A stretch of 22,746 nt of DNA from a virus: positions 1 to 22,746 of IMG/VR virus record IMGVR_UViG_3300012920_000296; one strand, written 5' to 3'. This document shows positions 9,401 through 16,600 of the stretch, one piece after another. The translations under genes were made by a program, and so were the position numbers. The notes beneath the pieces are model-generated. The model was not told the DNA's origin. It did not search any database and worked only from the letters and a program-made list of their open reading frames with translations. Numbering within the stretch: the first letter of the stretch is position 1; every line of letters starts with the position of its first letter.

Positions 9401-9940
9401 GCTTCGTATGAACAAGACCTAACTGATGTGACCATCAAAGAACTAATCGAAAGTAACGACAACTTAAACCAAGATCTTAAGTGCTATATTGACAAGCTAA
9501 GCGAAACACAAGAGTTCCGTCATCTGATGGACAACGTATTGTCAATCACCAAGATACCTTCATTGTTGATGATTTATTCCTTTAATTTCTTTCTCCCTTC
9601 TCTTGGAGACTCTTCCGAGAGGGACAGCGGGGATGATCAAGAAGTCATATCACCGAGTGACATCGGCAAGGTGATGAACGATAGCAAAGCCGAGGCTAGA
9701 AAGCTCTTTGTATCCTTCTATAAGAACAACGACAGGCATCCTCCAAATGAAGAAGAAAATGTTGATTTTGTTTCTCAGATACAGAAGCAAACGCTTTCTA
9801 AACTTTCGTTCGTAGAGTTTGATACCACTCTGTCCTTCGATATACGAAGGCGCTTAAGGAAAGACAAACCGTTTGATAAGAACGGAGAAGAGTGTAAAAA
9901 TAATTTTGGCAAGTTATTTAAGATAGGAGGAACATCATAA
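3425..9940 (+). CDS. Giant (2171-residue) probable baseplate structural protein, unrecognised
   Basis: One uninterrupted frame of 2171 residues; I do not recognise a known domain with confidence. Near the N-terminus is CPTCIPDPSFNPPDW (28-42), a CPxC motif with further Cys at 55, 126 and 137, a pattern I recall from giant marine phage tail proteins. Other Cys-containing turns recur along the chain: CPYVEC near 350, SPCG and IKCIMAG near 525-545, KCPGG near 893, DPTGCDPK near 1510. Residues about 612-765 are a long charged helix with heptads (SLETQIAAIDEKIATVRERY, LETEIRELEADQQRII, ALTEQLTDRQTELQRLQSRV), a probable coiled coil. Residues about 932-973 are a hydrophobic amphipathic segment (FMFGIKQALSAVLVALMRKVAELI). 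The C-terminal half is mixed alpha/beta and acidic. It lies between the spike and gp25 genes and its stop overlaps the gp25 start by one base, so a baseplate hub or hub-to-wedge connector is likely. It does not look like a tape measure: composition is mixed and there is only one long coiled coil. GAGAG at 3416-3420 is a weak binding site. Confidence 0.8.
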   Translation: MAESKFKQLQEEVCYKEPEEISEPDKICPTCIPDPSFNPPDWRTTRVPYLDKNNCLYKVKVDINIDGDVYYASANVQELDPKQRLGMVPISNSPYDQNVLLKSYIRPAVRKMLRYYGKLETDEIVCAKPPQNPGEICQGIHGVDYEEFITQTTQQTDEAIPNIFEIIGIDSENLLNITNITNPDALELFARVEDYDYLTNARILSVLIGIPAYKFDSIPNAPDLGSVNTSTDKIVIKPAEFMNNIIKFKSAMKTFSSYQAFFKQQENGSIYFEETGDPYYIKFFSDAGGRIEKFLERFESLLNQNLFSVRGLLDTGTDVPNIAYEIEISFDKSFETSPFTIQNVRARKRNCPYVECSVGLASFIDYSKRDQTMFGYFANIDSIGSALSFNKTPPWIDFVVSNTFPQLAVNYGSAGNFEDTCVNNDLQDLQDFILKETVDAFKAIEYRYNQNRCKKPEDIRDFNQTLTTFLIEDGSEQAFNDFSDAFAERARQLDALPKKILDIRKNLGETFGDIGASIKAFIGNLSPCGIKASMSASIKCIMAGLSAEEAYRAIIKQIISSAGEEAIETILQSLPANQQEKIRKEVEKQFGDMPYPWEPGWEAGDLGSAVDRQARENIEAKEEKAKTAEENSASLETQIAAIDEKIATVRERYFDGMRGEKVRLETEIRELEADQQRIIALASIIEGIKASIADTKARIQQILDTIGDIGSTIQDLRSTERALTEQLTDRQTELQRLQSRVATLPSVRSELSRVDSILATESDLTGDTEANQAISQEKAKLVEEGLKLIKKQSKEDDTAQDLLEYKNFADLSPEDQAEMIEKQKEKTFLVKITPEDKIQQGTLGRALGNIQKALTQAYIDEIMKTATIGDLQRAFENIPGSDLLGSIISQFKCPGGASIYPPIDSFLSTLTLDPCKGTAPKLALPPIPEIPISWNWLEVLGEAFMFGIKQALSAVLVALMRKVAELINTDLCKLTGNLLRGAADGGLEGVIAELICDDPRPGDTQDKINQKVLEAGGARKRNPDDYKAVASVLSVSATQREIKAAMVGRADQDFLNNMSSIVTAVVPNFADLFGDPSSVANYFSQMGNLLTQDQRNTINDQLNSPFDDDYPVETSICLTKEQKEQWDQERAAAFQDPDLGREFVNKQNEKALGDLSDAADLLLNGPDGALQDVLDKALNPKDPDCKTNTGVIPGFQDLPQNKQKSVLTATEGIFKRLERAFIDDTVEANLFEIGDPIGILLEILSDRANRNMYFHLLIKNNPFLSFLFGGGADLPDTVGIRMKNQIDEISGDYAIRPSVSDPAFTLTFNNGKEGTKAFSDVVTIEDNTANDSIRIEDQFQEINVSYNLEVPEIFAVTNEESQVLDSSRAAMLKKLLEHNWSQFEDAEIDEDIVINIYQDINNTIYNGFIKKMIYRREGEMSEGFRYGKEGTEIVEDQDLVYVGPNGEEPYEDFYSEVDKVLGKSKTNNPRVHFLDPSKYGGTYMKPQIYIEEADHKGWLNFSKVVVPDPTGCDPKNSNFLMLDSIMKDIESNKSKIKNHELLQYAPECTPELPFDKIANSDTLSTLEGIVRATIRVYLTEFMTQTYSIFSNIDLTDRNFDNTLSEYIAEFMIRGIKDQRAVFTSTYEGYTYLLLFLEQVVQIVHRRVRDARMESNDEIEGVLETCNTAQESHIIINTTDLNHIKLWEGVYARTIEAILPINIQWTEDVEVKIDVIKKGISILSGEADEGFDFLSFLQGVTFDLTTISLEDARFASKVATIDSVYFEIKKLLKYLVAEELETYKTKLRDELSPRPYIYDTSKFFIGASNMLYGKNIDAGTFDTELPIGGGIGNFPYGDILNCARSHMNHPLDGSRLTAEESTKLSEEGGFYLEKYLVVTPKENLRPSITIPDTVVGTTSIPELKNFLTNYAFQFDQTKSISDYFGDAILNEEETNYEGTIGIKYGVRLCYVPKLGFEPIGNTAENRALAKANRSYIHNLTNLNGKISKYTFPVASYEQDLTDVTIKELIESNDNLNQDLKCYIDKLSETQEFRHLMDNVLSITKIPSLLMIYSFNFFLPSLGDSSERDSGDDQEVISPSDIGKVMNDSKAEARKLFVSFYKNNDRHPPNEEENVDFVSQIQKQTLSKLSFVEFDTTLSFDIRRRLRKDKPFDKNGEECKNNFGKLFKIGGTS
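5220..5235 (+). other. GC-rich hairpin with GNRA-type loop inside the giant gene
   Basis: CCGGCT, GGGA, AGCCGG gives a perfect 6-base stem with a GNRA-type tetraloop (GGGA). It encodes PGWEAG just before the coiled-coil region of the giant protein. No T-tract follows, so it is not an intrinsic terminator. It may be chance. Confidence 0.35.
9925..9931 (+). promoter_or_regulatory. Strong ribosome binding site for the gp25 gene
   Basis: AGGAGGA, 8 bases before ATG 9940 and inside the end of the giant gene, is the best Shine-Dalgarno match before any start in the window. It would allow the gp25 gene to be translated at a higher rate than the 2171-residue gene before it, fitting the greater copy number expected of a wedge protein. 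Confidence 0.7.
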
Positions 9941-10350
9941 TGCCAACAAACGTATTAGCCGTACAATTTCCACTTAAGATAAATTCCGAAACAGGAGCAC
10001 TGCTTGTGTATACCATGTCGGAATTGCAGTCTGTTATAGAACAAAACATCAAGATGATACTTTTAACAAACCCCGGAGAAAGACTGTTCAATGACAACTT
10101 TGGAGTTGGCCTCTCAAGATATCTATTCTTGCAGGAGTCTCAAATCCTCAATGGTGTTCCCGGAGATGATAGATTTCCGCCACTTAGACAGTATATAAGA
10201 ACGCAGCTACAAGCCTATATGCCCTACATAACAGTAGAAAACATCCTGTTATCAACAAAACAGAACTTATTGAATGTGCAATTCAAGTACTATGTTAATA
10301 ATTCAGCCACAGCTTTTGAATTTGATTTGACGATTAGCGATGTAAGTTAG
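9940..10350 (+). CDS. 25: Baseplate wedge protein, GPW/gp25 family
   Basis: 136 residues, matching T4 gp25 (132). The protein sits in the inner wedge of contractile tails and makes the contact from which the sheath is built; its relatives in type VI secretion (TssE) act likewise. The family signature is clear: LQSVIEQNIKMILLTNPGERLFNDNFGVGLSRYLF (29-63), with the conserved NPGER at 44-48 and the FGVGL turn at 54-58. RQYIRTQLQAYMPYITVENI (83-102) is the usual second helix and strand, and the end alternates beta strands (NVQFKYYVNN, FEFDLTISDV). TAATG joins it to the giant gene before it. It is followed by the gp6-like wedge gene, its direct structural partner. This is one of the surest calls in the window. 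Confidence 0.94.
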   Translation: MPTNVLAVQFPLKINSETGALLVYTMSELQSVIEQNIKMILLTNPGERLFNDNFGVGLSRYLFLQESQILNGVPGDDRFPPLRQYIRTQLQAYMPYITVENILLSTKQNLLNVQFKYYVNNSATAFEFDLTISDVS

Positions 10351-10394
10351 TAAATTAATAGGGAAACTACTTATTTTAGTTATGAGGGATGTAT
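10351..10394 (+). other. Short intergenic gap with the gp6-like ribosome binding site
   Basis: At 44 bases this is the longest non-coding stretch in the window. GAGGG at 10384-10388 touches ATG 10389 but lies 6 bases from ATG 10395, so the second ATG is taken as the start. A weak 5-base inverted repeat (AACTA 10365-10369, TAGTT 10377-10381) precedes it. No convincing late promoter (TATAAATA) or terminator is visible. Confidence 0.5.
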
Positions 10395-12194
10395 ATGCCA
10401 AAGAATAAAAATATAATGGTGAAATACACCAGTCGAGACTTCGAGAGCATAAAAAGTGATCTTATTGATCATGCCAAGAGGTATTACCCCGATGGTTATC
10501 GCGATTTCAGTGAAGCCTCTTTTGGTTCACTTATGATAGATTTAGTTTCCTATACTGGTGATATTCTATCATATTACTTAGACTATCATGTCAATGAAAG
10601 CTTTTTAGATACTTCATTAGAATTTGACAACATAAGGAAGCATGCTCGAGCATTAGGATACAAGTTTGCTGGGTCTCCTTCTTCTTTTGGAATAGTATCT
10701 TTGTTTATCCTGTGTCCGGCGAACACTGATGGTACCGACCCAGATAGAGACTATCTTCCAATTTTGAAAGCCGGAACAACATTCTCTACTGTTGATGGTG
10801 GTAACTTTTCGTTAACTGAAGATGTCGACTTCTCTAACAGCACTGTCGACACTGTTGGCGCTAGGATTGATTCAACCAGTGGTCAAACAACCTACTTCGC
10901 TGTTCGTGCATACGGTCAAGTCAAATCAGGTATACTCCAAAGAGCTACGGTAGATCTCACTAACTCTACATTTGAGAAGTTTAAAAGAGTAAGAGTTGGC
11001 GGCACTAATATATCCGAGATTGTCTCCGTCTACGATTCAGATGGCAATCGCTACTATGAAGTTGATAATCTTTCTCAAGAAGTTGTTTTTGTTGACACAA
11101 CAAACAAGAACGCTCAGACAGATGGTGTTAGATCAATTCTTAAGCCATTCGCGACAACACGTAGATTCACAGTCGAACAAGACGACACAGGAACTTATCT
11201 TCAGTTTGGGTTTGGATCCGATGGGGAAGACGATCAAGGTCTAACAGATCCTTCTCGTGTAGCCTTGAAGATGTCAGGTAAAGATCATATATCTTCTAAG
11301 TCATTTGATCCTGCTAAGTTGATTTCAACCAACAAGCTTGGCATATCACCGTACAACACAGAATTGTCGATAATATTTAATTCAAACTCTCCGGAAGCTT
11401 CAAACGTCGCTGCAAATAGCTTGAACACTGTGGTGGGTAGTTCCTTTGTCTTTCAGGACTTAAACGAACTTATAGCTAGCGAGAGAGACTTTGTAGTAAA
11501 CTCTTTAGAGGTTAGCAATGACAACCCAATAACCTCAATAAACGTTGACATTTCAGTTGAAGAGCTCAAACAGAGAGCAAAGTCACATTATGCGATGCAG
11601 AATAGAGCAGTGACAAAGCAAGATTATGAGTCCTTAGTCTACAACATGCCAAATAAATATGGTGCTGTAACAAGGGCAAACATAGTGAATGATCCATCAT
11701 CTAGTAACAGAAAGATCTCTTTGTATGTTATCTCGCAGAATAACGATGGACATCTCGCAGAGACTAACATGGTCACGAAACAAAACATTAAAAATTGGCT
11801 TAACCAATACAAGAGTCTCAACGATCAGATTGAGATCTATGATCCTAAGATTGTAAACATTGGAATTGAGTTTGTTGTTATGATTGACAAGAGATTCTCT
11901 CAAGATGCTGTTCTTCAAGAGTGCATCGACGAGGTCAAGGAATTACTAGCAGACAAGCTATACATCGGCGAACCACTGTATCTTACTAGAATATACGAGA
12001 GACTCAACAGAGTTGATGGAGTTGTTGATGTGAGAAAAGTAATGTTTGACAACAAGAGTGGAGGTAACTATTCATCAATATCGATGGACTTAGATAAGAT
12101 ACTCTCCAAAGATGGGACCTACCTCAAGACACCAGATAACGTGATCTTGGAACTCAAGTTCCCAGACTTAGATATTAAAGGGACGGCAAAATAA
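10395..12194 (+). CDS. 6: Baseplate wedge protein, gp6/baseplate-J-like
   Basis: 599 residues from ATG 10395; ATG 10389 would add MY but abuts the ribosome binding site. The protein is about the size of T4 gp6 (660), which forms the dimeric ring holding the wedges around the hub. The N-terminal block VKYTSRDFESIKSDLIDHAKRYYPDGYRDFSEASFGSLMIDLVSYTGDILSYYLDYHVNESFLDTS (9-74) is the hallmark of this family in marine T4-like phages. Residues about 386-550 match the J-like fold: VEELKQRAKSHYAMQNRAVTKQDYESLVYNMP, then GAVTRANIV, ISLYVIS, TKQNIKNWLNQYKSLNDQIEIYDPKIVNIGIEFVVMID and PLYLTRIYERLNRVDGVVDVRKVMF. The middle third (about 100-380) is beta-rich and less conserved. It follows the gp25 gene, its known wedge partner, and overlaps the next start by one base. 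Confidence 0.87.
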   Translation: MPKNKNIMVKYTSRDFESIKSDLIDHAKRYYPDGYRDFSEASFGSLMIDLVSYTGDILSYYLDYHVNESFLDTSLEFDNIRKHARALGYKFAGSPSSFGIVSLFILCPANTDGTDPDRDYLPILKAGTTFSTVDGGNFSLTEDVDFSNSTVDTVGARIDSTSGQTTYFAVRAYGQVKSGILQRATVDLTNSTFEKFKRVRVGGTNISEIVSVYDSDGNRYYEVDNLSQEVVFVDTTNKNAQTDGVRSILKPFATTRRFTVEQDDTGTYLQFGFGSDGEDDQGLTDPSRVALKMSGKDHISSKSFDPAKLISTNKLGISPYNTELSIIFNSNSPEASNVAANSLNTVVGSSFVFQDLNELIASERDFVVNSLEVSNDNPITSINVDISVEELKQRAKSHYAMQNRAVTKQDYESLVYNMPNKYGAVTRANIVNDPSSSNRKISLYVISQNNDGHLAETNMVTKQNIKNWLNQYKSLNDQIEIYDPKIVNIGIEFVVMIDKRFSQDAVLQECIDEVKELLADKLYIGEPLYLTRIYERLNRVDGVVDVRKVMFDNKSGGNYSSISMDLDKILSKDGTYLKTPDNVILELKFPDLDIKGTAK

Positions 12195-13693
12195 TGGCAA
12201 TAAAAAGATATTTCGCAGACGCAGACAACACAATAACCAATGCTTTCCAAGACAACCTCACCACAAGAGGAACAGGTTCTAATATGGGCCAAGCAGATAT
12301 TCTAGAGGTGTTTTCGATATACGCTCAACAGAGCGCAACCTCAACAGAAGCAGCTCGTTTTCTTATTAAGTTCCCAGTCATAGAGCAAATTAGCGCCGAC
12401 AGAACTGCTGGCTTGATTCCTAGCAATGGAGATGTAAGTTTCTATCTCAAGCTATACAACGCACGTCATCCGTTTACACTTCCAAAGAATTACAAACTAG
12501 ATGTTCTCGCTGTCTCGTCTTCGTGGGAAGAAGGCAACGGACTCGATATGGAGAACTACTCAGATGAGACATATGACGGCATAGGGTCTAACTGGATCAA
12601 TGCTTCCTCTGGCACTCCATGGACGACGGAAGGCGGTGACTACCATGTTTCACCCGCTTTCACTCAAAGCTTTGACAAGGGAGATGAAGATCTCGAAGTG
12701 AACGTGACCTCGCTTGTTGAAGAGTGGATCGCTGGAGACAAGAATAATTACGGCTTTGGTATCAAACTCTCGGCATCCTATGAAGCCTCTTCCTCGCTGA
12801 ACCCAGATGGCGCCGAATTCTCTTATTACACCAAGAAGTTCTTCGCTCGTTCCTCTGAGTACTTCTTCGACAGACCTGTTCTCGAAGCAAGATGGGACTC
12901 AACACGCAAGGACAACCGAGGGAATTTCTACTTCAGTTCCTCTTTGGCTCCTGCTGCTGAGAATCTCAACACACTTTGGATGTACAACTACATTAGGGGA
13001 AAACTCCGTGATATTGCTGGAGATTCCAACGCACGACCCGTTTTAAACCTCTATGCCTCCTCCGGGTCTGTTCCGGAAGGTGACGCGCTTTATTTCCGCG
13101 ATTCTTCCAATAATGCGGTAAATTTTCTCTCAGCCTCTCGAGAGTCTACAGGAGTATATAAGGCTTCCTTCTCTGTAACCGGTGGTGCCGTGACAACGGT
13201 TCGCCCTTACCTCCAAGATGTTTGGACGATGAGTGGAAGTGAATTGCACACAGGGTCAGTCATAGTTCCCAAGGACCATAGTTTCTCCAACTATAATCCA
13301 AACAGCAAACACGTTGTGGCAATTACGAACCTTAAACCGAGGTACACAACAGGACAGACTGAGAGATTCCGACTATATGTCCGAGAGAAGAATTGGTCTC
13401 CAAACATTTATACAGTAGCTAAGAGCACACCAGCAAACCTTCTTATCGAGAGTGCTTCTTATCAACTGACAAGACTTTCGGATAACAAGATAGTTATACC
13501 ATACAACACAGGCTCAGATTCAGCCACAATGCTTTCTTATGACGTTTCTGGTAACTACTTTGACTTGGATTTAGATATGCTAGAGGCTGGGTACACTTAC
13601 GGCCTTAAACTCTCTTTTTATGAAGATTCTATGTCTTCATATCGAGAGCAACCATATACATTCAAGATTAGAGTAGAACAAGATGAGTATTAA
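12194..13693 (+). CDS. Virion structural protein with CBM96/DNRLRE-like domain
   Basis: 499 residues. Residues about 10-235 read as a beta sandwich of the DNRLRE/CBM96 type: DNTITNAF at the start, RFLIKFPV (56-63), VSFYLKLYNA (81-90), LDVLAVSSSWEEGNGLDM (102-119), NWINASSGTPWTTEGGDY (133-150), and LEVNVTSLVEEWIAGDKNNYGFGIKL (167-192). The spaced W-E-G, W, GGD and V-x-x-W-x-x-G elements are typical of that fold, known from secreted and cell-wall proteins and often sugar-binding. Then comes DNRGNFYFSSSLAPAAENLNTLWMYNYIRGKLRDI (240-274), a block I recall from large marine phages. The C-terminal half is again beta-rich, with RFRLYVREKNWSPNIY and DVSGNYFDLDLDMLEAGYTYGLKLSFYED. It is placed like T4 gp7 or gp8 after gene 6, but no homology to those is visible. 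AAGGGA at 12178-12183 serves as binding site. A peripheral baseplate role is inferred; the sugar-binding idea is unproven. Confidence 0.75.
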   Translation: MAIKRYFADADNTITNAFQDNLTTRGTGSNMGQADILEVFSIYAQQSATSTEAARFLIKFPVIEQISADRTAGLIPSNGDVSFYLKLYNARHPFTLPKNYKLDVLAVSSSWEEGNGLDMENYSDETYDGIGSNWINASSGTPWTTEGGDYHVSPAFTQSFDKGDEDLEVNVTSLVEEWIAGDKNNYGFGIKLSASYEASSSLNPDGAEFSYYTKKFFARSSEYFFDRPVLEARWDSTRKDNRGNFYFSSSLAPAAENLNTLWMYNYIRGKLRDIAGDSNARPVLNLYASSGSVPEGDALYFRDSSNNAVNFLSASRESTGVYKASFSVTGGAVTTVRPYLQDVWTMSGSELHTGSVIVPKDHSFSNYNPNSKHVVAITNLKPRYTTGQTERFRLYVREKNWSPNIYTVAKSTPANLLIESASYQLTRLSDNKIVIPYNTGSDSATMLSYDVSGNYFDLDLDMLEAGYTYGLKLSFYEDSMSSYREQPYTFKIRVEQDEY

Positions 13694-16600
13694 AAGTTTA
13701 TTTGACAACAAAACCAAAGTTATTCAGAACGCGACTTCCGCATCTGCTGAAGTTGAATCCAAGGGCTATATCCTAGAAAGAATAAAGCGAGATGAAACCT
13801 TCATTCCTTATATCGACTTTGCCTCCGCATCCAACTTTGCAAAGTTCGGATCAGCCGAAGAGTATTACAAGAAGGCTATCGAGAGAATCCACGATGACTA
13901 TCCTTACGATGGATCTCAGAAAGAGAAGCTTCAGTTTGAGCTTTCGTCCTCTTATCTGGACAAATACATCTTTGACAAGCGTTACCCCAAGACAAATGGC
14001 TATATCAACTTCTCTTATGGAGGTTGGGGAACTCGACAGAGTTTGGTAGACGGTTATGGCCGACCATTTGCTGCTGAGAGAGAATATATCTTCTTAAAAG
14101 GAGGTATACATGCTGCTGATGGTATGAGTACACAGCCACTTAGGATTAATTTTGATAAGTCTATAAAATATGACCAAGCAAAAGATAGAGTTTCAAGTCT
14201 CCTAATTGACCCAATAGAAGGACTCACAGTGGAATTTTGGCTTAAGAAAGACGGATTTGATTTGACCAAGACAGAGAAAGAGGTTATCCTAGACCTATGG
14301 AACAACGAAAACTCATCTTCTGCGGATTATGGTCGCTTTACCTTAGCATTATCAGGTACTACTTCTGGTGAGGATACCTTTATAGTAACCCTACAGTCTG
14401 GATCTAATGGCTTCTATGAACAAGCAATAGGCACTTCAACCGTTACGACCTCCTCCTTATCTTCTTGGCACCACTACGCCCTTTCGTTCGTCTCTGCTTC
14501 ATCAGCAATAACTGGTCGCTTATATGTTGATGGAGATCTCAACGAGAGTAAATCATTAGGCTCAACCGGTCTCAATACAATCGGTGGCTTAGTCAATGGT
14601 TACATTGGTGCTCTAATCGCCAATCCTTCAGGCAGCTCTGCACCAGTGAAGTCAGGTAAACTAAGTGGCAGCCTAGATGACTTTCGCTACTGGAAGACAC
14701 GGAGAACATCAAAGCAAATATATGATAACTGGTATCGTCATGTTGGTGGTGGTACAAATACAGATGATGCTAATACAAAGCTAGGTGTCTATTACAAATT
14801 CAACGAAGGTGTAACAGGGAACAGCGCAACAGATGCTACGGTGCTAGACTATTCTGGTCGCTTAGTCAACGGAACTTGGACAGGATATTCTTCTGGTGCT
14901 CGCTCCACAAACTCTGCATTCGTTGAATCCGGACTGTTAACCTCTGAAGAACAAGACCCAATTATCTATAGTACCCATTCAGATGTCTCCTCTTTGAAGA
15001 CAGAACTAATGGCCCTAGGCAATACACATGACAATAATAACCCAAGCTTCTTGTATGCCAAGATCCCTCAGTGGATCAGAGATGAAGATCCCGCTACCGA
15101 CAATACCACAAAGAACATGATACAAATCATGGCTAGCTATTTTGATACCCTACACGTACAGATTAGCGCCTTACCTCATCTTAAGAACAAAGTATATCCA
15201 AGTTCAAGCTATAAACCACTACCGTTTGCACGAAACTTACTTGAAGACAAAGGACTTATAACAGCAAATCTTTTTGCTGACTCTACAGTTCTCGAGATGT
15301 TTGAAGATCGTGATGTTAATCAAGTGAAGTTTGAAGAGAAAATTACAGACGTAAAGAATCAAATCTATACTAACATCTACAACAACCTAGAAGCAATCTA
15401 TAAGCATAAAGGAACAGAAGGATCTGTTCGTAATATGCTCCGTTGCTTTGGTATAGATGACGAGATCGTCAAGCTAAACATCTATACTGACGAAGGAACT
15501 CACTACTTCTCTGATGCCTTTAAGTACACAAACGTCAACAAGAAGTTTATAGATTTTAATTCAGCCCAACGTAACAGTGCTACTGTTTTTAACGAAACCT
15601 CTTCGATCAACAGTAATAGCTTTATATCTGGATCTGGTGCTGAAAAACTTGAGCAGTTTAACGCGCTCACATCTGAAGTATCGATTATTGTACCGAAGAA
15701 ACTAGGATTCTTCGATCCCGGATACTACAAGACAAGCTTCCTTTCCTCATCTATTTTTGGACTTCATCAAGCAACAACAGCCTCTGGATACACTTGGGAC
15801 TCCCCAGACCTAGCCAACTTGCAAGTATACTTGGTTCGTGATGAGATTGAATCTCCAAATGCTAAGTTTGTGTTGAAAGATTATGGTGGTAATATCAACC
15901 TTGAAACCGATACCTACAAAGAGATTTACTCCAATGAACACTGGAATCTCGCAGTAAGAGTTAAACCTGAAGACTATCCGATAGCCGGTAATGTTGTTAC
16001 CTCCTCCAATAGGAGTTACACACTAGAATTCTACGGAGTGTCTCATACTTTTGACACTGTCAAAGAAGAGTTCTTGTTGACCGCTAGTCTTAACTATGAT
16101 ACAGGCTCAGCCTACCTAAGTAATCCAAAGAGGTTCTATGTTGGAGCTCATCGTACAAACTTCTTTGGAAGTGTTCTAGAGCAGAGTGATATTAAAGTTG
16201 GCAAGCTAAATGTGTGGCTTGATTACGTTGATAACGACACCATCAAGCTTCACAATAAAGATATTACGAGCAAAGGAACATACAGAACACATAGACCTTC
16301 TACTTTATTCGGAAAGGATCTGTCGCAATATGAAGTACCTTCATATGAATTGGCCATATTAGACTGGGATTTTGAGTCAATCACAACATCTGACGGCTCG
16401 GGAGAGTTTACAGTAATTGATACGACAAGTGGCTCAACAGATTCTCGCTATGGTTGGGTTGACGGAGTTACTAGGCGACTACACAACGGTGTTGGCCGTG
16501 GCTTCCCCGCTTCTTCCAATGTTATCTCAAACGAGATTGTCTACGCTTCTAAGAAGGAACTACCTGAAATCTCCTATTCTTCTGATGGTGTAACTATCAA

